A stretch of DNA of 59,905 nt from Pseudomonas sp. CHM02. Its GTDB lineage: Bacteria; Pseudomonadota; Gammaproteobacteria; Pseudomonadales; Pseudomonadaceae. Position numbers and translations under genes: made by a program. The stretch covers positions 1-59,905 of the forward strand of contig NZ_JFCA01000042.1 of assembly GCF_000612585.1 (NCBI RefSeq), given 5' to 3'. The notes below the pieces were generated by a model. It searched no databases. It was given only the letters and a program-made list of their open reading frames with translations, and was not told where the DNA came from. Shown in pieces: positions 8,214-16,103 of this stretch. The first letter of the stretch is position 1. The number at the start of each line of letters is the position of its first letter.

Positions 8214-8303
8214 GCCTTCGCGGGCAAGCCCGCTCCCACCTTTGACTGCATTCCAATGTTGGAACTCGGTCAAATGTGGGAGCTGGCTTGCCTGCGAAGA
8301 GGC
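8214..8303. repeat. REP doublet (REPIN-like)
   Basis: Two inverted imperfect copies: GCGGGCAAGCCCGCTCCCAC (left arm, ending at 8239) and GTGGGAGCTGGCTTGCCTGC (right arm, starting at 8276). The left arm is the GCGGGCTTGCCCGC variant and the right is the CTGGCTTGCC variant, so the doublet is mixed. It lies between convergent genes, where it may also help end transcription. Confidence 0.85.
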
Positions 8304-8323
8304 CATCAGCAGCGCTGAAAAAC

Positions 8324-9658
8324 TTACTTCTTCTTGCGCGGCCCGGTATTAAAAACAGGCACCTTGCGCACCGGCTTGATCGACGGCTCGGCCGGCGCCA
8401 CTTCACCGCTGTCCACCCACTTGCCCAGGTTGCGCTTGCCGCCACCACCGGACGTTTTTGGCTTCTTCGGCTTTTTCGGTTTCTTCACCACCTGCCCGCT
8501 GGCATCGGTGTCCGGCACGCGGTGTTCCGGTTCGAAATCCGGTTCCGTCTTGCGGGTCAGGGTCTGACGCGTGAGCATCTCGATGGCCGACAGCATGTTC
8601 ACTTCATCGGCACACACCAGGGAAATCGCTTCACCGGTGTTGCCCGCACGCCCGGTGCGGCCGATGCGGTGGATGTAGTCCTCAGCCACGATCGGCAAGT
8701 CGAAGTTGACCACCAGCGGCAAGTCTTCGATATCCAGGCCGCGGGCGGCCACGTCGGTGGCTACCAGGATCTGCACTTCACTGGATTTGAAACGGTCCAG
8801 CGCACGTTGGCGGGTCGCTTGGGGTTTGTCGCCATGGATGCCGTCGGCATTGATGCCCAGGCCCTGCAACTTATCCACCAGCGCATCCACGCCGTTACGG
8901 GTCTTGGCGAACACCAGCACCTGCTTCCAGCGGCCCTTGCGCATCAGGTGCACAAACAGCTCCGGCTTGCGCTTCTTGTCGACCGGCACCACCCATTGCT
9001 TCACGGTGTTGGCAGCGACGTTGCGCGGGCTGACTTCGATACTCAGCGGATCGTTGAGCATCTGCCCGGCCAGCAGGCGGATGTCATCGGAGAAGGTCGC
9101 GGAGAACAACAGGGTCTGGCGCTTTTTCGGCAGCATGCGATAAATGTTGGCAAGCTCTTCGGAGAAGCCCAGATCGAGCATGCGGTCGGCTTCGTCCAGC
9201 ACCAGGGTTTGCAACTGGTTGAGTTTCAGCGCGTTCTGGCGGAACAGGTCGATCAGACGGCCAGGCGTGGCGACCAAAATGTCGACACCCTTGCGCAGCT
9301 TCATCATCTGCGGGTTGATGCTCACGCCGCCGTACACCGCGTAGGTGGTGAGTGGCAGGTGTTGGGCGTACTCGGCAACGCTGGCGTGGACCTGCTCGGC
9401 CAGCTCGCGGGTCGGGCACAGGATCAGCGCGCGTGCCGAGTTGGCGGCGACTTTCGGCCCTTCCATGGTCAACAATTGCAGGAGCGGCACAGCGAAACCA
9501 GCGGTTTTGCCGGTGCCGGTCTGGGCCGCGGCCATCAGGTCGCGACCGGCCAGCACCGCTGGAATGGCTTGCGCCTGCACCGGCGTCGGGGTCTGGTAGC
9601 CAAGCGTCTCAAGGGCGCGCAGCAAGGGTTCGATCAGGCCAAGGGTGGCGAAAGTCAT
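8324..9658 (-). CDS. rhlE: DEAD-box ATP-dependent RNA helicase RhlE
   Basis: A 444-residue DEAD-box helicase that unwinds short RNA duplexes with ATP, acting in ribosome assembly and RNA turnover. Motifs in order: Q motif FATLGLIEPLLRALETLGYQTPTP split across residues 3-26, Walker A AAQTGTGKT near 45-53, PTREL, TPGR, DEAD near 152, SAT near 183, and the C-terminal HRIGRTGRAG near 327-336. The tail is Lys/Pro-rich (KKPKKPKKPKT), typical of RhlE and likely RNA-binding. I place the start at 9658 (MTFATLGL) because the 26 residues upstream of it do not fit the family. The exporter gene upstream on the same strand ends 47 bp before this start. Confidence 0.93.
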   Translation of the reverse strand: MTFATLGLIEPLLRALETLGYQTPTPVQAQAIPAVLAGRDLMAAAQTGTGKTAGFAVPLLQLLTMEGPKVAANSARALILCPTRELAEQVHASVAEYAQHLPLTTYAVYGGVSINPQMMKLRKGVDILVATPGRLIDLFRQNALKLNQLQTLVLDEADRMLDLGFSEELANIYRMLPKKRQTLLFSATFSDDIRLLAGQMLNDPLSIEVSPRNVAANTVKQWVVPVDKKRKPELFVHLMRKGRWKQVLVFAKTRNGVDALVDKLQGLGINADGIHGDKPQATRQRALDRFKSSEVQILVATDVAARGLDIEDLPLVVNFDLPIVAEDYIHRIGRTGRAGNTGEAISLVCADEVNMLSAIEMLTRQTLTRKTEPDFEPEHRVPDTDASGQVVKKPKKPKKPKTSGGGGKRNLGKWVDSGEVAPAEPSIKPVRKVPVFNTGPRKKK

Positions 9659-9705
9659 GTGTTTACCGTAGGAAAATTCAGCGCAAGGGCGTAATGCGCC
9701 GCAGT

Positions 9706-10602
9706 TTACCTTATTTCCGGCTTGGGCTTTCGCCACTGGGGCAGGCTGATCAACAGAACGGCGCTGATGATCACCAACATCGCCAGGGCTTCTTCCAGGC
9801 CGATGGTCTCGCCGATGAACACGATTCCCAGCAATACCGCCACCGCCGGGTTGACGTAGGCGTAGCTGGTCGCCGCCGCCGGGCGAACGTGCTTGAGCAG
9901 GTACATATAGGCGTTGAAGGCGATGATCGAGCCGAACACGATCAGGTAGGCCAGGGCCAGCCAGCCTTCCAGTGGCGGCATCGCCTGCAGGCGCTCACCG
10001 GAAAGCGCGCTGACGATCAGCAACGCCACACCGGCTACCAGCATTTCCGCAGCACTGGCCATGGCGCCCTGAGGCAGCGGCAATTGTCGACTCCAGACCG
10101 AACCGAACGCCCAGGATGCTGCCGCAAGCAAGAGCAAAACAGCGCCCATCGGACTTGATTGCAAGGTACTGCCCATGTTGAGCATGGCAATGCCGACGAT
10201 CCCCAGGATCACCCCGGCCCATTCCAGCCGGGTGTTGCGTGCGCCCCAGAAATACCCACACAGCAGGGTGAACAACGGCACAGTCGCCACCGCCAGCGCT
10301 GCGACACCGGACGACACCCCCATGTGCTCCGCCACACTGACGCCGCCATTGCCCACCGTGAGCAGCAAAATGCCGATCATCCCGGCGGCCTTCCATTGCG
10401 CCCACGTCGGTGCCGGCACCCCGCGCCATCTGAGGAATCCATACATCAACGCGCCCGCCGTGCAAAACCGAATCCCCGCCAGCAACAAAGGCGGCCAGTA
10501 CTCCACGCCAATTCGAATCACCAGGTAGGTGGACCCCCAGATCACGTACAACGCAAAAAAAGCGGCGATCAACGGTAAGGGAAAGCGACGTGGGCCAGGC
10601 AT
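9706..10602 (-). CDS. yedA: DMT-superfamily exporter, YedA-like (EamA domains)
   Basis: A 298-residue inner-membrane protein with about ten hydrophobic helices and two EamA repeats, the first opening with FFALYVIWGSTYLVIRIG. That opening, the length and the ending match the YedA branch of drug/metabolite transporters, which export small metabolites or amino-acid-like compounds. It is divergent from an Lrp-type regulator whose start is 160 bp away; the shared gap holds a strong inverted repeat (10700-10733). The inference is that the regulator controls this exporter in response to an amino acid, a common arrangement in Pseudomonas. Substrate is unknown. Confidence 0.85.
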   Translation of the reverse strand: MPGPRRFPLPLIAAFFALYVIWGSTYLVIRIGVEYWPPLLLAGIRFCTAGALMYGFLRWRGVPAPTWAQWKAAGMIGILLLTVGNGGVSVAEHMGVSSGVAALAVATVPLFTLLCGYFWGARNTRLEWAGVILGIVGIAMLNMGSTLQSSPMGAVLLLLAAASWAFGSVWSRQLPLPQGAMASAAEMLVAGVALLIVSALSGERLQAMPPLEGWLALAYLIVFGSIIAFNAYMYLLKHVRPAAATSYAYVNPAVAVLLGIVFIGETIGLEEALAMLVIISAVLLISLPQWRKPKPEIR

Positions 10603-10694
10603 TGGGTAGCTCTGCGGCAGGAAATAGGAGGCTTATTCTAAAAAGACGGGTCGTTAAACATAAGTTACAAAACCTGTTTAAAACGCCGTTACAC

Positions 10695-10733
10695 TTTTCA
10701 AAGCATGGTTATGAAGGCTATAACCCATGCTTT
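10695..10733 (+). promoter_or_regulatory. Promoter overlapping an inverted-repeat operator of the Lrp-type gene
   Basis: Bases 10700-10712 (AAAGCATGGTTAT) and 10720-10733 (ATAACCCATGCTTT) are inverted copies, with one extra C in the right arm. A plausible sigma-70 promoter overlaps: TTTTCA (10695-10700), an 18-bp spacer, and TATAAC (10719-10724). The site lies 30 bp before the Lrp-type start at 10763, so autoregulation, with control of the divergent exporter, is likely. Confidence 0.55.
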
Positions 10734-10762
10734 CGAAAGCCACGCGCAACCGGAGCCTTATC

Positions 10763-11218
10763 ATGGACAAATATGACCGCATGCTCCTCAGCGCCCTGCT
10801 CGAAGACGGCCGCGCGTCCTACGCGCAACTGGCCCGCACGGTAAACCTCTCCGCCCCCGCCGCGGCCGAGCGCGTGGCCAAACTGGAGGCCAGCGGGGTG
10901 ATCACCGGGTATCAGGCCAAGGTGGACTTGTCGAAAGTGGGCTTGCCGATTCAGTGCGTGATTGAGCTACGGTTGACCAATCACGGCAGTCAGAAGGTGT
11001 ACGACGCGTTGGCGGAAATCCCTGAACTGACGGAGTGCCATCGGGTAACCGGCGATCCGTGCGTGATCATGCAGGCAGCCGTGGGGTCGATGCCGGAGTT
11101 GGAGAGCTTGATCAACCGCGTGGCCAAGTTCGGGTTCAGCAAGACCTCGATTATTTTGTCGAGTGCGATAGAGCGGCGGGTGCCGTTGGGGCAGTTGGAG
11201 GGCAAGAATGGTGGTTAA
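10763..11218 (+). CDS. Lrp/AsnC-family transcriptional regulator
   Basis: A 151-residue Lrp/AsnC regulator. Residues 1-60 form the winged helix-turn-helix (MDKYDRMLLSALLEDGRASY, then the recognition region NLSAPAAAERVAKLEASGVI) and the rest is the RAM ligand-binding domain, including VIELRLTNHG and the VTGDPCVIMQAAV strand. Such proteins form octamers and sense amino acids. The ATG at 10763 gives the family start; a start at 10727 would run through the presumed operator. It overlaps the next gene by 11 bp, so the two are translationally coupled, and it is divergent from the yedA-type exporter. Confidence 0.93.
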   Translation: MDKYDRMLLSALLEDGRASYAQLARTVNLSAPAAAERVAKLEASGVITGYQAKVDLSKVGLPIQCVIELRLTNHGSQKVYDALAEIPELTECHRVTGDPCVIMQAAVGSMPELESLINRVAKFGFSKTSIILSSAIERRVPLGQLEGKNGG

Positions 11219-11900
11219 CCATGGCAAGGTGGTCAGCCTCAGTCACCCCATCAATCCGCGAATTCCGTTGTGGCCGGGCGATCCCCCCGTGGCGTTCGAA
11301 GACGTCGCCTCGTTGGAAAAGGACGGCTATTTCCTGCGGCGCTTCAGCATGGGCGAACACAGCGCCACGCATATGAATGCGCCGAACAGTTTCTATGCTG
11401 ACGGGATGGGGATCGAGGGGTATCAGCCGGAAGACCTGGTGCGGTCTGCGGTGGTGATTGATGTGCGGGCCCGGTGCAACCCGGACTACGAAATCAGTGT
11501 GCAGGACATTGAAGACTGGGAACGCCAGTACGGCCTTATCGAACCGGGCTGCGTGGTGCTGATGTACACCGGCTGGCAGCACCTTTGGAACAATCCGACA
11601 GCGTTTTTTGGGCAGGACGCGCAAGGTTCGCACTTCCCGGGGATTGGCGAAGCGGCGATTCGGTTTTTGCTTGATCACCGTCAGGTTGCCGGAGTGGGCA
11701 TTGATACCCACGGAGTTGATCCGGGGCAAAGCGGCGTGTTTGCGACAAACCATGCGGTGTTGGCTGGGAATGGGATTGTGCTGGAGTGCTTGACCAACCT
11801 CGACCGCCTGCCCGCTAAAGGCGCGACGTTGGTGATCGGAATATTGCTGCTTGAAGGCGGCTCAGGATCGCCGGCATCGGTGATGGCGTTCATGGCTTGA
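11208..11900 (+). CDS. Cyclase-family protein (kynurenine formamidase-like)
   Basis: A 230-residue member of the cyclase/KynB fold family, metal-dependent amidohydrolases that include kynurenine formamidase. The family metal motif HxGTHxDxPxH appears here as H51-S-A-T-H55-M-N57-A-P59-N-S61: both early histidines are kept, but the Asp is Asn and the last His is Ser. Other family elements are SLSHPINPRIPLWPGDPP near 10-27 and GVGIDTHGVDPG near 163-174. The altered motif suggests different metal binding or substrate. It is coupled to the preceding Lrp-type gene by an 11-bp overlap, suggesting a small catabolic and export unit for an amino-acid-derived amide. Confidence 0.88.
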   Translation: MVVNHGKVVSLSHPINPRIPLWPGDPPVAFEDVASLEKDGYFLRRFSMGEHSATHMNAPNSFYADGMGIEGYQPEDLVRSAVVIDVRARCNPDYEISVQDIEDWERQYGLIEPGCVVLMYTGWQHLWNNPTAFFGQDAQGSHFPGIGEAAIRFLLDHRQVAGVGIDTHGVDPGQSGVFATNHAVLAGNGIVLECLTNLDRLPAKGATLVIGILLLEGGSGSPASVMAFMA

Positions 11901-11904
11901 CGAC

Positions 11905-11993
11905 GCCATCGCAGGCAAGCCAGCTCCCACATTAGACCGCATAACGTCCAGACAATCCGGTCAACGGTGGGAGCCAGGCTTGTTCGCGATGAC
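11905..11993. repeat. REP doublet (decayed)
   Basis: The left copy GCAGGCAAGCCAGCTCCCAC lies in 11911-11930. The right copy, beginning GTGGGAGCCAGGCTTGTTCG at 11967, has diverged. It follows directly on the cyclase gene. Confidence 0.8.
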
Positions 11994-12087
11994 GTCAGCG
12001 GCTTCAACACAGCGGTGAGTGCTGAACAATCAACTCGATAACCTGCTTAATCGTGGTGACGTTGCCTTAGCCATCCTAGCCATTGTG

Positions 12088-12139
12088 GCAGCCCAGCGCG
12101 GGGCAAGACCGCTCACCACAGAAGACCGGCCCACAGGAG
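12088..12139. repeat. Half-copy of the GCAGCCCAGCGCGGGGCAAG repeat with 18-bp units
   Basis: GCAGCCCAGCGCGGGGCAAG starts at 12088, and CAAGACCGCTCACCACAG (12104-12121) is followed by a degraded second 18-bp unit. It is a single arm of the element seen as a full palindrome at 6648-6902 and as a four-unit arm at 47486-47584. Confidence 0.75.
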
Positions 12140-12151
12140 GTTGTGGCGAGG

Positions 12152-12763
12152 TCAGAACCCTCGGTGCTTCTTCAGGTGTTCATTGATCTTCGCCGCCGGC
12201 ACTTTCTGCAAGGTGCACAGCAGGTCGTGGGACAGTTCGCGCAAGCCATGAGTACGGCGCAGTTCCTGAGCCAGGTGCGCCGTGAGGTTGGCCGCCATCT
12301 CCGCATCCGCCAGCGCCCGGTGAGCCTTGCCGGTGTGGGGCAATTGAGCGAAGGCGTTCAACGTGCCGAGCTTGTGATTGGGGGCCGAAGGCATCAGGCG
12401 GCGGGCCAGCAACAGGGAGCAGGCGAACTTTTGTAGGCGGGTACGGCGGATCAGGCCCAGTTCGTAGTCCCAGAACTTCTGGTCGAACGCGGCGTTGTGC
12501 GCCATCAGTGGCGTGGTGCCGACGAACTCGTTGACCTCGTTCATCACCCGCTCGGCCGGTGGCGCGCTGCGCAGCATGGCGTTGCTGATGCCGGTGAGCT
12601 GTTCGATAAAGCCCGGCACGCGCACGCCGGCATTCATCAGGCTCTGGTAGCGGTCCACGATCTGCCCGCGTTCGAGGATGACCACCGCGATTTCCGTTGC
12701 CCGGCAATGGCTGCTCGGGGTGATGCCGGTGGTTTCAAAGTCGATGACCGCTATACGTTCCAA
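12152..12763 (-). CDS. DEDDh 3'-5' exonuclease (DnaQ-like)
   Basis: A 203-residue exonuclease of the DnaQ/PolC-epsilon type. Exo I is IDFETTG at residues 7-13 (catalytic Asp8 and Glu10), Exo II is MAHNAAFDQKF near 87-97, and Exo III is HRALADAEM near 146-154 with His and Asp retained, giving the DEDDh class. Alone on a short protein this is a stand-alone exonuclease rather than DNA polymerase III epsilon, with a probable role in DNA repair or RNA trimming. It lies 24 bp downstream of the NYN-domain gene on the same strand, probably in one transcript. Confidence 0.9.
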   Translation of the reverse strand: MERIAVIDFETTGITPSSHCRATEIAVVILERGQIVDRYQSLMNAGVRVPGFIEQLTGISNAMLRSAPPAERVMNEVNEFVGTTPLMAHNAAFDQKFWDYELGLIRRTRLQKFACSLLLARRLMPSAPNHKLGTLNAFAQLPHTGKAHRALADAEMAANLTAHLAQELRRTHGLRELSHDLLCTLQKVPAAKINEHLKKHRGF

Positions 12764-12787
12764 ACCTGTTCCAACTCCGTAAAAGAT

Positions 12788-13264
12788 CTATTTAAGCAGC
12801 AGCGCGCCTTCGATCGGCACATAGCGGCTGGCGGCGCGAATCAATGAGTTGGCCGTCAGCCCCGGTACGCCGTAGGCCACGGCTTCGACGCCATGCTTGT
12901 GGATAACCCGGTCGAGCAGCATGTCGAAATCACCGTCACCTGAGGCCAGCACGATTTCGTCGACGTGGTCGGCTGCGTCCATGATGTCGAGGGTGATACC
13001 CACGTCCCAGTCGCCTTTGGCCGAGCCATCGCTGCGCTGGATATACGGCTTGAGTTTTACCGTGAAGCCCAAGTTACGCAGGATCTGCTGGAATTGTTGC
13101 TGCTTGCTGTCGCCACGGTCGATGGCATAAGCGTACGCCTCGACGATCTGCCCGCGCGCGCTGATATCAGCCCACAACGCGGCGTAGTTGAAGTGGCAGC
13201 CATAGGCCTGGCGAACGGTGTAGTAGAGGTTTTGAACATCGGCGAACACTGCAATTTTCTTCAC
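12788..13264 (-). CDS. NYN-domain (LabA/DUF88-like) protein, putative RNase
   Basis: A 158-residue NYN/LabA-like protein, a PIN-fold family predicted to be metal-dependent ribonucleases. The acidic active-site candidates are Asp9 in VFADVQNLYY, the aspartates in KGDWDVGITLDIMDA near 83-97, and ASGDGDFDMLLDRV near 107-120. Length is typical of the single-domain form. It is co-oriented with the DEDDh exonuclease gene 24 bp downstream, so the pair may form a nucleic-acid processing unit. No target is known. Confidence 0.9.
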   Translation of the reverse strand: MKKIAVFADVQNLYYTVRQAYGCHFNYAALWADISARGQIVEAYAYAIDRGDSKQQQFQQILRNLGFTVKLKPYIQRSDGSAKGDWDVGITLDIMDAADHVDEIVLASGDGDFDMLLDRVIHKHGVEAVAYGVPGLTANSLIRAASRYVPIEGALLLK

Positions 13265-13340
13265 CGCACTTCCTCATGACAGCCAGGCGCCTGGGCCCGG
13301 AAAGGGTGCCAGTATGCCAGCCGCGAGAACGTTTCCGGGA

Positions 13341-13371
13341 AAAATCAGACCGGGGCGACGAAGCGCCCCGG
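13341..13371 (-). terminator. Intrinsic terminator of the DUF2076 gene
   Basis: CCGGGGCG (13350-13357) and CGCCCCGG (13364-13371) form a perfect 8-bp stem with a 6-nt loop. Reading leftward it is followed by TCTGATTTTT. It lies just after the DUF2076 stop at 13383. Confidence 0.85.
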
Positions 13372-13382
13372 GCCGAGGTGGG

Positions 13383-14138
13383 TCAGACGAAGGAATCGTC
13401 GTCGCCGAAGGAAGAAGAATCGTCGGAATAATCGCTGTCGGTGAAGCTGTCCGAGTTGTCACTGCCCCAGCTGTCATTGCCGGCGTACTTCTGGTCGTCG
13501 CCACCCCAGCCGCCCTGGTCACTGGCGGGCGCCGGCTGCTCGATGATTTCCTCTACCACCTGCGGTTGCTGGTTGTGATGGAACAGGCTGCTGATGCCTT
13601 CGGCCAGCAACACACCACCGGCCACGCCGGCTGCGGTTTTCATCGCGCCGCCGAGGAAGCCGCTGCCGATAGGGGCTGCCGGCGCTTGTTGCGGCTGTTG
13701 GTAGTTCTGCTGAGGCGCGCCGTAGTTCTGCTGCGGCGCAGGCTGGCTGAACCCAGGCCGCCCCGGTTCACGCCAGCCGCCACCGGAAGAGGCCGGGGCG
13801 CTCTGCGCAGGTTGGGGGTCGCGGGAACCACCGCCAAAGATGCTCGACAAGAACCCACCGCTGCTCGCCGGAGCGGCTGGCGCGGATTTCGCCCGCTGCA
13901 GCTCATCCTGCAACTGCTGGATCTGCTGCGCCTGCTCCTTGTTTAGCGCGTCGAGACTTTTGAGCGCGTGCTCCTGCACCAGGATCGACTGGGTCATGTA
14001 GTACCCGGCCGCTGGTTGGCGAGTCATGTGCTCCTTGATCCGCGCTTCGGCCTGGGCGTCGCGGGGGGCTGAGTCCGTTTCGGCTTGTTGCAACCGTGAA
14101 AACAGTCCATCGATCAGGGTTTGCTCTTCGCTGTTCAT
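13383..14138 (-). CDS. DUF2076 domain-containing protein
   Basis: A 251-residue DUF2076 protein of unknown function. The N-terminal 90 residues are helical with a coiled-coil-like Gln/Glu-rich stretch (LNKEQAQQIQQLQDELQRAK near 71-90) and contain the family's SEEQTLIDGLFSRL start. The middle is Pro/Gln-rich and low in complexity, with repeats of QQNYGAPQQNY type near 133-150. A Gly/Ala-rich hydrophobic patch (FLGGAMKTAAGVAGGVLLAEGI) lies near 161-182, and the tail is Asp/Ser-rich. Proteins of this family are often periplasmic ligand-binding-like, but no signal peptide is evident here. It has its own terminator at 13341-13371. Confidence 0.88.
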   Translation of the reverse strand: MNSEEQTLIDGLFSRLQQAETDSAPRDAQAEARIKEHMTRQPAAGYYMTQSILVQEHALKSLDALNKEQAQQIQQLQDELQRAKSAPAAPASSGGFLSSIFGGGSRDPQPAQSAPASSGGGWREPGRPGFSQPAPQQNYGAPQQNYQQPQQAPAAPIGSGFLGGAMKTAAGVAGGVLLAEGISSLFHHNQQPQVVEEIIEQPAPASDQGGWGGDDQKYAGNDSWGSDNSDSFTDSDYSDDSSSFGDDDSFV

Positions 14139-14305
14139 GGCGACCTCGTTAGATTGCCGGTAGAAATCGTGATCTCGCCTGTGATCAGGCGCCTTTCCAG
14201 TTATGGGGGTGTTACGAGTTGTTTCAATGGTCTTTACTCAAGGTTTACGTTTGCTTACCTCCAGCAATGATCGGTTAAAGTGTTGCCCTTGCTTTCAGGC
14301 CTGCG

Positions 14306-14974
14306 ATGAACTTGATGAATCCGTTAGATGTACTGCGCGACTCCTTCCGCTTCACCCAACGCAACCTGGGCGCCATCGTCCAGTTGTGTTTGCCATTGGT
14401 GATTTTCGAAGCCCTGCTGCAGCAGGTGCTCAACCACGTGGTGGGCCCGGATGCGTTCCCCGGCTACAGCGTGGTGGTGGGGTTGCTGGTGTACCCGCTG
14501 TACACCGGCGCGCTGATCCTGTTTCTCGACGCCCGCACCCGAGGCGAGTCGCCGCGCACCAAGGATGTATGGGCCATGGCCCTGACCCTGTGGCCGCGCT
14601 TCGCCCTGCTGACGGCCATGAGCACGTTGCTGATCCTGCTGGGGCTGTCGCTGTATTTCCTGCCGGGCCTGTGGCTGATGGTGGTGCTGGCGTTTGCCGA
14701 GTACCTGCTGGTGCTGCGCGGCATGCCGGCGCTGGAGGCGATGAAGGAAAGCTTGCGCCTGAGCCGTGGGCATTTCTGGCTGATCCTGGTGAGCCTGCTG
14801 TGCGTGATGACGCCGCTGTGGCTGCTCAAGGGCGCCAGCGTTGCGGCCTACCCCACGCCTGCGCCGTTGCTGGGCCTGTTCCTGGACAGCGCCCACAGCT
14901 TCCTGCAACTGTTTACCAGCGTGGTGCTGTTCCGTTTATTCATGCTGATCGGTGGCGATGCCGACGCGCGGTGA
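14306..14974 (+). CDS. YciC-family (UPF0259) inner-membrane protein
   Basis: A 222-residue integral membrane protein with about six hydrophobic helices, matching the YciC/UPF0259 family. It starts with MNLMNPLDVLRDSFRFTQ, a short amphipathic cytoplasmic segment, followed by helices near 20-45, 50-75, 95-130 and 150-210. The family has no established function. It is followed 40 bp later by the phosphodiesterase-fold gene on the same strand. The second in-frame ATG, at codon 4, is an equally possible start. Confidence 0.85.
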   Translation: MNLMNPLDVLRDSFRFTQRNLGAIVQLCLPLVIFEALLQQVLNHVVGPDAFPGYSVVVGLLVYPLYTGALILFLDARTRGESPRTKDVWAMALTLWPRFALLTAMSTLLILLGLSLYFLPGLWLMVVLAFAEYLLVLRGMPALEAMKESLRLSRGHFWLILVSLLCVMTPLWLLKGASVAAYPTPAPLLGLFLDSAHSFLQLFTSVVLFRLFMLIGGDADAR

Positions 14975-15014
14975 TATGCTCCGTGCCACTCCTGAAACGC
15001 TATAAGCCGAGCCG

Positions 15015-16103
15015 ATGACCCGTTTATTGCGCATAACCCTGCTGGGCCTGCTGATCATTGCAGGCCTGCTCGCCGCCCTGATCTACAGCCTGACCTGGCG
15101 CCCCGAGGTGAAGGAAACCCTGCCGGTGAGCTGCGTCGCACCCCGTGCACCCACGCTGCTGCCAGGGCAGGCGCTCAAGGTCATGACCTGGAACGTGCAA
15201 TACCTGGCCGGCAAGAACTACGTGTTCTGGTACGACACCGCCGACGGCAGCGGCCCCGACGACCGCCCCACGGTTGAGGACATGGCCGCCAGCCTCGACG
15301 AAGTGGCGCGGGTGATTCGCGGCGAACAGCCGGACATCCTGCTGCTGCAGGAACTCGACGAAAACGCCAAGCCCTCCCACTATCAGGACCAGCTTGCCCT
15401 GTTGCAGGAGCGCCTGGTCGATCTCTACCCCTGCAGCGCCCAGGCCTTCGACTGGAAAGCCGACTTCGTGCCCGACCGGCATATCTTCGGCAGCGTCGGC
15501 CGCAAATTGGCGACCCTCAGTCGCTACCAGATCGAACACGCCGAACGCCTGCAATTGCCCGCCCCCGAGGCCAACTTCATCAGCCGCCAGTTCCAACCCA
15601 AGCCAGCCTTGCTGTTGACGTACCTGCCGCTGAGCGACGGTGGTCAACTGGCGGTGCTCAACACCCGCCTGGACGGCGACGCGCCGGGGCGCAGCGCCGT
15701 GCAGGAGCAGGTCCAGACCACGGTCAAGCTGCTGGATAAATTCGAAGGGCGCGGCACGCCCTGGCTGATCGGTGGGGATTTCAACCTGCTGCCCCTGGGC
15801 CAATTCCTGCGCCTGGACGCCGGCAAGCGCGGGCAGTATTCGCCGGACAGCGAGCTGCATTTGCTATGGGACAAGTACCCGATGATCCCGAGCAACAGCC
15901 AATCCAGCGGCATCGACCGTGAGAAATGGCTGACCCACTTCCCCAACGACCCGAGCGTGGACGGGCCGGACCGCACGTTGGATTACCTGTTCTACAGCCC
16001 TCGGATCAAGCGGCTGGAAGCCAAGGTGCGACAGGAGGATACGTTGCGTATTTCCAACCATTTGCCCGTGATCGCGCGGTTCCTGCTGCCCGCCGCGCAA
16101 TAG
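15015..16103 (+). CDS. Endonuclease/exonuclease/phosphatase-family hydrolase
   Basis: A 362-residue EEP-fold (DNase I-like) metal-dependent phosphodiesterase, probably anchored in the inner membrane by the hydrophobic residues 4-24. The full active-site series is present: MTWNVQYL near 57-64, LLLQELDEN near 111-119, GGDFNLL near 253-259, DRTLDYLFYS near 319-328, and SNHLPVI near 345-351. Such proteins hydrolyse nucleic acid, inositol phosphate or lipid head-group phosphodiesters; substrate unknown. Its stop codon directly abuts the convergent stop of hrpB, with no intergenic base. Confidence 0.9.
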   Translation: MTRLLRITLLGLLIIAGLLAALIYSLTWRPEVKETLPVSCVAPRAPTLLPGQALKVMTWNVQYLAGKNYVFWYDTADGSGPDDRPTVEDMAASLDEVARVIRGEQPDILLLQELDENAKPSHYQDQLALLQERLVDLYPCSAQAFDWKADFVPDRHIFGSVGRKLATLSRYQIEHAERLQLPAPEANFISRQFQPKPALLLTYLPLSDGGQLAVLNTRLDGDAPGRSAVQEQVQTTVKLLDKFEGRGTPWLIGGDFNLLPLGQFLRLDAGKRGQYSPDSELHLLWDKYPMIPSNSQSSGIDREKWLTHFPNDPSVDGPDRTLDYLFYSPRIKRLEAKVRQEDTLRISNHLPVIARFLLPAAQ

